Shown in pieces: positions 10,356 to 20,560 of a DNA stretch of 64,000 bases. The DNA is from Liquidambar formosana (taxonomy: Eukaryota > Streptophyta > Magnoliopsida > Saxifragales > Altingiaceae), in NCBI GenBank assembly GCA_039720395.1, contig CM077820.1:17877923-17941922 (forward strand). Direction: 5' to 3'. The position numbers were made by a program, and so were the translations under genes. The notes under the pieces are model-generated. The model did not search any database and had not been told where the DNA came from. It worked only from the letters and a program-made list of their open reading frames with translations. Each line of letters opens with the position of its first letter. Position 1 is the first letter of the stretch.

Positions 10356-12005
10356 TGTTGGGAATCGAACAAGAGGGAAAAATAGAAGTGCGGAATATAA
10401 AAATATTTCCTACGATTCCCAATCCCATGAATCTAACTATGCATAACACAAAATCAAACCCTAACTACAAAGAGGGTTAGAACACTTACAGAATTTTTGT
10501 CTTCTCCTTTTTGCTCCAAGCTTTGATTCCGGACAGCGGTGAATGAGCAGCCCAAGTGTGCTGCCTCCAACGGTATCCACACCTAGCTAGAGCTTCAAGT
10601 CCTTTCCTCATTTTCCTTGTTGTTGCTAGAATAGGAGAAGAGAGGAGAGAGAGAGAGGGAGGCTGGAAATTCTGGCCAGCCCCTGGGGAGTTCAACTTAT
10701 GATGATGTCACACATCATAGTGTGACTTATATAGTCCACACTAAGAGGGCCGGCCCTAGGGGGAAACCCTATTAGGGTTTTATGCAATTTCTCTAAATTG
10801 CACAATAACTCCTATAAATTATATCAAATATAAATAGGCCTCATAGAACTATTCTTTATGCACTCATACCCTTTCTCTCATAGACTTTAAAGCTCATCTT
10901 GCATGATCAGTGTGTGACCCATTGGGTTCACATCATCAAGTAGTAGGAATAGCACGAGGTGTGCACAATGGAACTCTTTCCATTTAGGGTCTAATTGGAA
11001 CTCCTTCCAATTCCCTAATTGATTATAACTCACTTATATCAATTAGGGCTTCTACTAACCATGAGTAACACCTAGCATATGGCTCATGGTGTGGTCCTTA
11101 ATGAGGTGAATAGTCATTTACAAAGAACCCTTCTGTTATAGTTTATAGGTTACAATTGCATCCTTCCTTCAACACAATGTCTCCAGTTGAACTAATAGGA
11201 CATGGAAGTCTGTCAAGTCCCTAGTTCAATTACTTTATACTCATTCATAGATATCAACTCATTGATGAACTCATGAAACTCTTTTCATATTCATCCTACC
11301 ATGGCCATAGATTTAATAAGTTATATTATGAATGCTATATGAGACATTCTCTCTCTTTTTCCTGAGAGTGATGGATCCCTTGTTGATCACTCACATGCCT
11401 TCATACACATAGCAGTAGGGCCAATGAACACCTTTGCAAACCCCTGAATAGGATTTGCACTTAGTGTTATCAAACTTCTAAAGCTACATGCATAAGACAA
11501 CTATGGTGTCTCAGGTCTAAGGATTACTTGTACCACTATAACAATGAGAAACTGATTGACAGGCAGGATAAAACTCCATTCAGTTTATCTCATATCTTTG
11601 GTCACATTCAGTGTACCTATTCTCGTAATAGGCACTCACTTGTTGGTTGTAGTGTCTCCACACAAATAGCTTGAGACTAGCTATCCTCCTATAGAGTCAA
11701 CCTAACAAGTGCTAGTCCTATGGTTCATTATTGTCCATCATAGTGAACCTTCAACTAGGAATGCTTTAGGAGTTTAGTACAGAGATATATCTACAGTCTC
11801 AAAATTACAACTCTTTGTAATTCCATATTCTCAACTCTAACTCCATGGACATATTATGTAAATATAAATTATGCATATAAACATAATAGAATAAGCCCTT
11901 TTATTAAATCAATAATAAATGTGACATACATAAATGAAATCAAATGATTGTTCCTAATCCCTAAATAATTATCTCTATGATTGGCTCTAGGGCATAATCC
12001 TAACA
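10356..12005 (-). mobile_element. Solo copia LTR E3 (1650 bp) in the gag gene of B
   Basis: The plus strand begins TGTTGGGAATC and ends GGATTATGCC in reverse (ATCCTAACA), i.e. it is the same LTR as in E1/E2 on the minus strand. A perfect 5-bp target duplication GTGGT flanks it (10351-10355 and 12006-12010). There is no primer site or internal sequence, so it is a solo LTR left by LTR-LTR recombination. It splits gag between its two zinc-knuckle motifs. It is visibly more diverged from E1 than the E1 LTRs are from each other. Confidence 0.96.
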
Positions 12006-13268
12006 GTGGTGAGATGACTTGCTTGTCAATGAGGTCTTGGACTTGGTGGCGAAGGCGAATACAACGGTTAGTGGCATGGCCTTTGGATTGGTGGTACTTG
12101 CAGTACTCATTCTCGTTGTAGCTCTTAGGTAAGGGATTTGGTGGGGGTTTTGGGTCGAGTGGTTTCAATAGGTCACGGCTTATGAGCTTTTCAAGGACTC
12201 TTTCGAGTGGCATGAATAGATCAGTGAATTGGCGAGGTGGGTTGACATCATTTAGGGAAAAGGGTTGAATGGGTTGAGTTATGGTGTTGACCTCGGCATT
12301 GTTTTTCCCAGCAAAGTTTGTCTTGCGACTCCTCACTTAATTATTTTTTATTGTCCCATCATTGATAGCGTCCTCAACTTGCGTGCCAGCCCCAATAAGA
12401 GCTTTGAAATTTGGGAAATAGTGGGTAAATAGATGCTTGTGATACACGGGCAGCAAGTTCTTAACTACCAACTGAATTTGGTCCTCCTCATTTGGCCTAT
12501 CCGTCATTCTTGAAGCCTTCTATCTCCACTTTGTAATGTAAGTGGAGAAAGTCTCATAAGTCCTTGATTTGTAGTTTCCAAGTCCCTTCGAGTAACATCC
12601 ACCTCTGTATTGTACTTGTAGTGCTCCAAGAACTCATTGCATATGTCTTCCCAAGTCCGAGTCCTATTCTCATCCAAGGATAAGAACCATTTCAAAGCAG
12701 AAGTGGCCAAGGTTTCATGGAACATTTGAGCTAAAAGCTCATCAGTGGCCCCTCGAGGGTGCATAGCTCGCACATACATCTTCAAATGAGTCTTAGGGCA
12801 ACCCGTCCCATCGAATTTCTCCAACTCTGGCATCTTGAATTGCAATGGAATACGAACCGTTGGAAACAGAGATAAAGTCCGCACATCGACCATGTCATCG
12901 GCCCTACGAATCCCTTTTATGGTTCTCTCCAATGCTTCTACCTTGCTAGCCAATACGGAATCACTACTAGTACCCTTCCCTTTGGTTTCCCCTTCTAGGT
13001 TGATGACCACAGGTTTCGAACTACTTTCCCCCCTTGTCTTGGTGTTCTTATTGGATTGAGGTCCTTCTTCAGTGCCAGCCCCATGAGGTATACCCGAGGA
13101 ATGGGCCTTAGAGCCATTTTGTTCGAGATCTGCCATCTTTTGTTGGTTCTCTTGAGCCATTTTCAATGCTGTGTCGGATGTCTCGGTGGTGTGGTCAAGC
13201 TTGGTCATGATGGCTTTCAGGCAAGCCTCAAGGTCAAAGTGCCCCTCACTAGTTCTTTCGTCGGCCAT
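12006..13268 (-). pseudogene. gag: B gag, N-terminal part
   Basis: The start is taken at ATG 13268 (MADERTSEG), the same start that fits C (19658) and D (44671). Residues about 70-130 are low-complexity and charged. The retrotransposon gag core follows, with KMPELEKFDGTGCPKTHLK, then MYVRAMHPRGA and TSALKWFLSLDENRTRTWED. A frameshift near 12560 and a TAA near 12340 break it. The first zinc-knuckle-like motif CX2HX4HX4C is at 12061-12102, with His in place of the second Cys of a standard knuckle. E3 interrupts the gene at 12005. Confidence 0.85.
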
Positions 13269-14121
13269 ATCTGTCCGATGGGTAGATTCAACACTCACTA
13301 GATGCCCTTGCGGATTGCGAATCCAAGCCAGCACATCTATGGATGGAAAAAGTTTAACCTTTAGCCTAAGGACTTGTCCTAAACCTCCATATTTTCCTTA
13401 AGTGAATTCGGTCTTTACACCATATTCAATTAGTTCATTCCTTTTATCCAATTACCCTTACCAAGGGCATGGACTAAGGGTATGTTTAAAGGAATAGGGT
13501 ATAAAGTCCTTCAATTAGGTTTAATTAATTCCCCATGGATTAGCACATCACAAACATATCTTAACATCCTACTTCCTTAACTTACTCCTCCTACCCCATG
13601 GCCTTAACAAAGGTTAGGGTTTAAAGGTATATATTAAGGGCATAAGATATAAAGCCTCACACCACAAACACGGCATAGCATCATTACATACAATTGTGGG
13701 TGCATAAAGGTGAGACCATAGTGCCCTACAAGGCCCACTACATGAACTAAGAGAGGGTAGGCTAGGGTCCTTCACTTGCTTGAGTAATCTTTATACCTAA
13801 CCACATGTGGCATCAGGAATGCCGCGTGGGTCCAGCAGTACGTGATTAACTCATTTAATATACCCAAGGGCAAGCCCAAGGGTACTAGGCAAGAGAGGTT
13901 GATAGCTTTTGCCCCAACACTTGGAATCAGGAAAACCAATATTGAAACTAGGCCCATCATTGGCAAGGATACATCGAGGGACAATCGAACCTATCATGCA
14001 ACAATTTGCGCACACAATGCAATAAATGAAAGCACACAATCAAGCGGATGCATGTGATTGATTTTAATTAACATAAGAAATTAGTTTAGCCCAATTAAAC
14101 TTTATAGAGTCTAGCCCATAA
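13269..14121 (-). other. Untranslated leader of element B
   Basis: Between primer site and gag. The most conserved part is about 13780-14060 and matches leaders A, C and D. The short ORF at 13772-13984 is not kept in C or D, so the conservation looks like RNA or DNA signal rather than protein. Packaging or dimerisation is a reasonable guess only. Confidence 0.7.
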
Positions 14122-14140
14122 ATCCCCAGTGGAGTCGCCA
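14122..14140 (-). other. Primer binding site, tRNA-Arg type (element B)
   Basis: ATCCCCAGTGGAGTCGCCA on the plus strand, identical to that of A, 3 nt from the LTR end at 14144. Confidence 0.85.
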
Positions 14141-14143
14141 AAC

Positions 14144-15840
14144 TGTGAACCCCAGAAATTGGGTCCACAAAGATTGAAAAGGAAACAGTCCTCTGAAAAA
14201 GGAAAACGAAAGGAGTCGCCACCTTATTTTCTAAAGGAAACAAGGAAAACCCTAAAAATAGTTTTGTTTTAAGAAAACAATTTGAATGACTCCATCAAAA
14301 AAGGAAAAGCAAAAACAGTCTTTTTGGAAACCAAAGAAAACTGGGGATTCGGAGGCTAAGTTATGACATGGGAAGGTTCTAGGCAAAGCCTATAGGCACC
14401 CATGTCACCCTTTCGGTCTCTCGGTTTATTTGGGCTAAATTAAGATCTTTTCCATACAAAAATCGGCATATATCATCACAAGACAGCATGCATATCATAT
14501 ATTCCATCCAATCATCCATGCATAATAAGCAAGATAAAACAGAAAATAAAATATAAAAACCTAGGATACTTGGATCCTAGAACGGACTTGAGCCTCACGA
14601 AGAACGTCTACATACCATGCAACGAAATACATGGATCAAAGTCCACGTAGTTCGAATAGAATAGGGTTAAATCCTAATATAAACCTATGGTAAAAACCCT
14701 AGGTTTCCTTATTTGAAAGAGAATTGAATAAACCAAGTTTGAATTTAGGAAGAATTCCACAAAATGGAAACCTTGATAAAAACCAGAATTTTATTATTGA
14801 AGGAAACCTTTGATTAAGACCATAAATGCATATTAAGAAATAACCCTAAAGAAGGAGAAGAAAAGGAGTTAGGAAGAGAGGTGAATTGGGGCACCTTCAC
14901 ACTCACTTACCTGAGCGCAATAGCTCCAAGCATTAGCAATTTCAAGCAATGGCAGCCCTATTTGCCATAGGACAATTACCACACCTATTTGCACCCTTAC
15001 ACGTGCTCAAAATCATGCAAACGCAACAATATGCAAATCTGGACAGAATAGTATTATGGCCTAAATTCATCCACTAATCATGCTAACAGCAAAAAACAGC
15101 GAACAAATATAAGCTCTAATGCAATCCTAATACCATATCATGCATAAAAACCCTAGAATGAACTAACATGCATGCAAAAATATCATAGTTATTCCATATG
15201 TAAAACATATATAGCAACTATGAAGAAAAATCAATAAAAAAGCCTAAACTAACATGCTGTATGAAACTAACTTAAAACAAGGACACTAAAAACCCTAAAC
15301 TCACAAACATGCTTGAAAACACAGAAAACAACCTCTAGTCATGCTAAACTCATATTAAACAGAACTTAAATCATGCATATTAACTAACTAAGGCAATAGA
15401 ACATGATAAAAATCCTAACTTTAACATGCAATGACGCTGTTCTAAAACAAGGACAATGGGAGACCTAAACTCACACTCATGCTTAAAAACCTATAGAACA
15501 GCCCTAAAGCATGCTAAACTCATGATAAACAGTAAGTATTTCATATATATTAACTAGCTAAAGTGTTAATACATGATAAAAAAGCTACCTTTAACATGCA
15601 ATAAACCTATTCTATAAGAAAACCCATATTTAGCATAAATAAGGAGGGAGGTTACCTTAAGAAGAAGCTTCCTTGCTGCTGTAGAGACTCTCTCTTGCTC
15701 TTATGGATGACTTAAATCAATGTTCTTCAAGGCTACAGCAGGAACTCCAGCTCTCCTTCAAGTCTTTCTCTCTTATTCTCTTTCAAACACTCAGGTTTTA
15801 ATGCATCTCAGTGGCTCCCCTTGTGCTGAAGCATAGGAGG
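14144..15840 (-). repeat. 5' LTR of B, segment 2 (R/U5 side)
   Basis: Minus-strand 3' part of the LTR, ending in GGTTCACA at 14144. It is interrupted at 15840 by element C and continues at 28969. Together the two pieces give about 2.70 kb, the same subfamily as the LTR of Y (34478-37188, 2711 bp). Confidence 0.88.
14561..14634 (-). promoter_or_regulatory. Conserved twin-hairpin block, LTR B
   Basis: CTAGGAT/ATCCTAG with loop ACTTGG (14561-14580) and CCATGC...ACATGG (14615-14634). Same architecture as in the other gypsy LTRs. Confidence 0.6.
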
Positions 15841-16545
15841 TGTCACACCCCATTTTTGTCACCTTAGCTAGGACATATCATTTCATGTAGGATTTTGAGT
15901 CCTTTTCGAGTCTAGTCTTTTGCATTGAGTTTCTATGGCATTGAATATTATGTGTATGAATTTTGAAGTGATTTGGAGTTCATCTCGATAGTCAATAAGA
16001 ACTTTTGCGACTTTAAGGGCATAATCATCTTTTAAGTCGTATCTTTCCCATTTGACTTTGAAATGATCTCCAAGTTGTCAATTAGAGTTCATATGAGTAC
16101 ATAGAGTCTATATATAGGTTCAATTTCATGAATTAATGGTTTAAGATCAATTTGGCTCGTAATGGTTCGGATTGGCTAAAAGACCCTTTCTTGGTTTGCT
16201 CAAATTGACTCATAAGACCCAATCAATTTTCTCTCATTTAACTTCAATTGGGCTTTATTTATGTCCTAAACATGTTTAAAAATATCAATTTTCGATTGGG
16301 AAAGCATTTGGTTTGACCTTGTGTGTAAACTCAGCTTAGCGACGGTGAAGCACCATGGTTAACCACCTTTGTAAAACCTAACCATGCACCCATGGTTAAG
16401 GATTTTTGTCCTAAAATGCTTAAAAATGTGTTCCCCTTCGAAACACGGTCGTTTTGGCTTTTATTTCGTCAAAATCAGACTTAATTTAACCCTTGAAACA
16501 CTTCCGGAAGGCGAAGGAGTCTAACCGAGGAATGCTGATGGGAGC

Positions 16546-16627
16546 CCTCGGGTGACCATCTGGGGCCAGACGGTCAGCCGTCCAAGCCTAGACGGTCAGC
16601 CGTCCAAGCCCAGACGGTCACCCGAGG
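16546..16627. repeat. GC-rich U3 palindrome, C 5' LTR
   Basis: Perfect outer arms CCTCGGGTGACC and GGTCACCCGAGG. Inside are two ACGGTCAGCCGT units, each an ACGG/CCGT dyad. Other LTRs have GGCGGCTAGCCGCC here instead, so the symmetry is kept while the sequence changed. It lies 188 bp upstream of the TATA box. Confidence 0.8.
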
Positions 16628-16814
16628 AAATCCGTGTTTAAGTGGGATTCTGACTCTTCTCTCCCTCTTTTGACGGTTTCCTCCGCCATTACAACTTGTT
16701 TTCTCTTAGAAGTGTGTAAGTTTGAGTTGTTTGAGCACCAAGAGAGTCTCTAAGAGCCCTAGGATCATTATTTAATGAATTAATCTTAGCCATTGGTTCA
16801 TGGGGTCAGTTCTC

Positions 16815-16822
16815 TATATAAA
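16815..16822 (+). promoter_or_regulatory. TATA box of C 5' LTR
   Basis: TATATAAA, 188 bp after the palindrome; the equivalent spacing in D is 188, in X 186, in B and Y 199. Confidence 0.65.
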
Positions 16823-17994
16823 GGACATGATGTTCAGCACATAGGGAGGCCACAAGTGCACTTTATACTTAGAGAGAGAGGGAGCTACGAGTTTGGAGAG
16901 CTAGAAGGACATCAAGAGAAGGCTTTTCAACCCTAATCAAGCAAGAGAACAAGGACTTTGAAGGCAAGGGAGGTTCTACAAGAGGTAAGCACTCTTTTTG
17001 AATGCTGAATATAGGTCTTCTCCTTCTCCTTCTCCTTCTTCTTCTATGATAGTTCTAGTGCATGTTGTAACTCCACATGTTAGGTTAATTCCATGCTTTT
17101 GTGATATGATATGATGATTTTAAGATGATTTATGGTTCTATGTGCTTGATAATCTTTAGTTTACTAAGGATTTGAAAGCGTTACTCTTTTTGTCTTCTTA
17201 AATCATGCATAGTTCATATAGTCTATTCGCTGTGATTGTTGTCATGAGTTGACGCTCCTGTTATTTAATACATATGATATGAATGATATTCATGATGATT
17301 TGAGCATGTGTTAGAGTCGTTTCATATGTTTTAATGCATAGTTGTGAAATTAGGGTTTCGATAACCCTAAATTCACACAAGTTTCCTATAGCATGATAGA
17401 ATAGGTTTTCTTTTCTGTTTTTCTTCATGGTTATTATATATATGATATATATAGAATAACTATGATAGTTTTTGCATGCATGTAGTGGATTTTTAGGTTT
17501 TTATGCATGACATGAGATTAGGGTTGCATTAAGGTCTCTATTTATTCACTGTTTTTGTTGATAACATGATTAGTGGATGACTTTGAGCCTTAATACTATT
17601 CTGTCCAGATTGTTATGTTATCCTTTTTGATATGCTTTGAGCACGTGTAAGGGTGCAAACAGGTACAATAGTTGCCTTATTGCAAATAAGGTCGCTATGG
17701 CTTAAGCTTGATATTGCTTGGAGAAAATTGCATAAGGTAAGTAGGGTATGAAGTGCCCCAATTCACTTTTCCTAACCTTTCTTCCCTCTTCTCCCTCCTA
17801 GGGTTATTTTCTAATAGAGGGATATGGTGAATTCTAGGGTTTCTTTCCACCCCTTTTCAAAAGTCTATATCTTTCATTGAAATCTTATTAAGAATCATTT
17901 GTCTTCGAAAATTGCTATGGAAGGAAACCTAAGGTTTACCATAAGTCACTATTAGGATTTAACCCTATTCTCTTCGAACTACGTGGACTTTGAT

Positions 17995-18068
17995 CCATGT
18001 ATTTCGTTGCATGGTACGTAGGCGCTCTTCATGAGGCTCAAGTCTGTCCTAGGATCCAAGTATCCTAG
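17995..18068 (+). promoter_or_regulatory. Conserved twin-hairpin block, C 5' LTR
   Basis: Hairpin 1 CCATGTA/TGCATGG (one U-G pair in the sense RNA) at 17995-18014; hairpin 2 CTAGGAT/ATCCTAG, loop CCAAGT, at 18049-18068. Between them is the conserved segment TACGTAGGCGCTCTTC. Confidence 0.62.
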
Positions 18069-18486
18069 TTTTTTCTTCTCTTTTCTTCTTTTTCTATTTT
18101 GTTTTATTTGATTGATTATGCATGGATGATTGGATGGAATATATGTTATGCATGCTACCTTGTGATGATATATGCTGATATTTGAGTGGAAAAGATCTTA
18201 AGTTAGCCTAATCAAATTAAGAGACCAACTCGGGCAATGTGGGTGCCTATGGGCTTTGCCCAGAACCTTCCTACGTCGTAACTTAGCCCCCGAATCCAAT
18301 TTTCTGGTTTTAAAGACTTTGCCTTTCCTTTTAAAATGGAGTCATGAGGTTTTGGAAATAAAACGTTTTACGGTTTTCCTCTTTTCCTTAAAAAATGAGG
18401 TGGCGACTCCTTTTTGTTTGTTGTCTTTCACCTTTGTATTTTTTGCCAAACCCTTATGGGCCGCGCTTTTTTGTGGGTTCACAGTT

Positions 18487-18505
18487 TAGCGACTGCACTG
18501 GGGAT
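18487..18505 (+). other. Primer binding site of C (tRNA-Arg, two mismatches)
   Basis: TAGCGACTGCACTGGGGAT, two changes from the TGGCGACTCCACTGGGGAT of A and B. Confidence 0.75.
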
Positions 18506-19657
18506 ATCGAGGGTTAGACTCATTTAATTTGATTGGGCTAAATTAATTTCTTATTGTTAATTAAAATCAATCACATTGCATCCGCTTGATTGTGTGCTTT
18601 TATTTATTGCATTGTGTGCGCTACTGTTGCATGATCACTCGATTGTCCCTCGATGTATCCTTGCCAACTGATAGCCTAGTTCGACCTTGGTTTTCCTGAT
18701 TCCATGTGTTGGGCGAAGCTATCAAACCTCTCTTGCCAAGTACCCTTGGGCTTGCCCTTGGGTATATCAAATGGACCAATCACGTACTGCTGGACCCACG
18801 TGGCATTCCTGATGTCACATGTGGTTAGGTATAAGGATTGGTACAAGCAAAGTTGAGGACCCTAGCCTACCCTCTTAAAAGAAAGAAATACATGTAATTG
18901 GCCTTCTAGGACATCATTGAATCACCCTTATGCACACACTTTGTTGTAATGATATGCTGCCAAATTTTTGTGAGATGTGATGAATGCTTGTGTTTGCTTT
19001 AACCATGGGTAATGATCAAGAATTAATATTATGTGGCCTCACCTGCATACCTTTAACAAGTACCTCCACTCTTCACCTAGGGGGCTCCCTAGAGGAAGGA
19101 GGGGAGTGACTAATTAAAGGTGTATGAGTTGAGACTATTTAAATCATGGGCTTTAAAGTAAAATAATAGGGGCTTGTCTGGAATGAAAATTTTGATCAAA
19201 GGTTAGGAAGTAGGGGTTCATTTATCTTTATGTCCTTAGTATGTCACCTCACCCTTCGTCTTAAGGGATACTTTTAAGGATGAGGTGTCCAACTAAGGAG
19301 ATATCATGTTTGGACCTGGCCCATAGTTTGCTTGCACATATTGCATTGTCATGTTTGGGGAAATGAAATTGTTGATTGTTTTAAAAATGGTTAATGGCTA
19401 GAACCTAAAGATAAGTGACTCACCTTCATGCCTTTAGTATGTCGCCTTACACTTCAAGGTACCCTTGGGGATGAGATGTCTAACTAAGGGCATGCTTCAT
19501 AAGATTACACTTATCAAATTTAGTGCAGTCATGGAAATCTTGTTAAAATGTTTTGGTTATGGCCTAAAAAGGGGAATTTGTTCTTGAAGGAGGGCTGGAT
19601 TAAACCCGTGATAACTTATTAAGGTTGGTTAACGTGGGCTCTAACTTTAAACCTAAG
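18506..19657 (+). other. Untranslated leader of element C
   Basis: The first 350 bp match leaders A, B and D. The rest holds loose repeats around 'cctttagtatgtc...taaggg' (about 19050, 19240, 19430). No credible ORF. Confidence 0.7.
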
Positions 19658-20560
19658 ATGGCCGAACGAACTAGCAATTCTACATTCAACCTCAAGGCTT
19701 GTCTTAGAACAATGATGGAGAAGCTTGACTACACCATTATGGTATCCGAGACCGCGTTGAAGATGGCTCAGGAAATCCAACAGAAAATTTCAGAACCCGG
19801 ATCTAGGGCCCCCGCTTTTGACAATCATCAAGGTTCTAATGATTCTGAATCCACCGAGGACCCTAGAGGGGAAGGAGATGAACCACCTAAGACCAAGGAA
19901 AGGGAGTCCAAGACTGCATCAAGAGAAGATTCGACTGTACTGGCAAACAAGGTCGAAGCCTTAGAACGAACTCTGAAGGGAATCCGCAGATCTGATGATA
20001 TGGTGGACATCCGTACTTTGTCTTTGTTCCCAAAGGCTCGTATTCCACTCCAATTCAAAATGCCTGAGCTAGAGAAGTTCGATGGTACGGGTTGTCCTAA
20101 AACTCACTTGAAGATGTATGTGCGAGCTATGCACCCCCGTGGGGCTAATAATGAATTGTTGGCCCAAATGTTTCAAGAGTCACTGGTTAGCTCTGCATTG
20201 AAGTGGTTTTTGGCTTTAGAAGAATCTAGAACCAAGACTTGGGAGGACGTCTGCAATGAATTCACGAATCATTACAAATACAACACAGAGGTGGATGTGA
20301 CTCGTAGGGATTTGGAGACTACTAAACAAGCCATGAATGAAACGTTCTCTTCTTTCATTACCAGGTGGAGAATCAAGGCTTCTCAGATGACGAACCGACC
20401 CAAAGAAGAAGAACAAATCCAAATGGTGGTCAAGAACTTGCTTCCCATTTACCATGAGCATTTGTTTGCACATTACTTCCAAAATTTCAATGCCTTAATT
20501 GGAGCTGGAACGCAAGTAGAAGATGCTATAGCTAATGGGACCATCGAGAACGTGGGGTAG
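19658..20560 (+). CDS. gag: Gag protein of element C, truncated type
   Basis: Start ATG 19658 (MAERTSNS), the conserved gag start here; the frame is open about 33 nt further upstream but without an ATG. About 300 residues, uninterrupted. Residues 60-95 are acidic low-complexity. Then come TLKGIRRSDDMVDIRTLSLF and the gag core with MYVRAMHPRGANNELLAQMF, ALKWFLALEESRTKTWED and EVDVTRRDLETTK, ending IGAGTQVEDAIANG. It stops just before the zinc-knuckle part that B and D carry, so it lacks nucleocapsid. It is the only intact gag in the window, which suggests selection or youth. It would form capsid but needs other elements for reverse transcription. Confidence 0.88.
   Translation: MAERTSNSTFNLKACLRTMMEKLDYTIMVSETALKMAQEIQQKISEPGSRAPAFDNHQGSNDSESTEDPRGEGDEPPKTKERESKTASREDSTVLANKVEALERTLKGIRRSDDMVDIRTLSLFPKARIPLQFKMPELEKFDGTGCPKTHLKMYVRAMHPRGANNELLAQMFQESLVSSALKWFLALEESRTKTWEDVCNEFTNHYKYNTEVDVTRRDLETTKQAMNETFSSFITRWRIKASQMTNRPKEEEQIQMVVKNLLPIYHEHLFAHYFQNFNALIGAGTQVEDAIANGTIENVG

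Larger units (their letters stand above)
15841..18483 (+). repeat. 5' LTR of C (2643 bp)
   Basis: TGTCACACCCC...GGGTTCACA. Contains the U3 palindrome (16546-16627), a TATA box (16815-16822), a CTTCTC microsatellite near 17020, and the twin hairpins (17995-18068). The small ORF at 18256-18489 recurs in the 3' LTR simply because LTRs are copies. Confidence 0.93.

Noticed and set aside
15836..15840. ggagg as target duplication of C
   Set aside because: The other flank reads ggggt (28969-28973); not a clean match, although the LTR structure leaves no doubt about the element borders.
18256..18489. 77-residue ORF repeated at 28741-29010
   Set aside because: Both lie in LTR copies of element C; repetition comes from LTR duplication. 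It ends at the LTR border.
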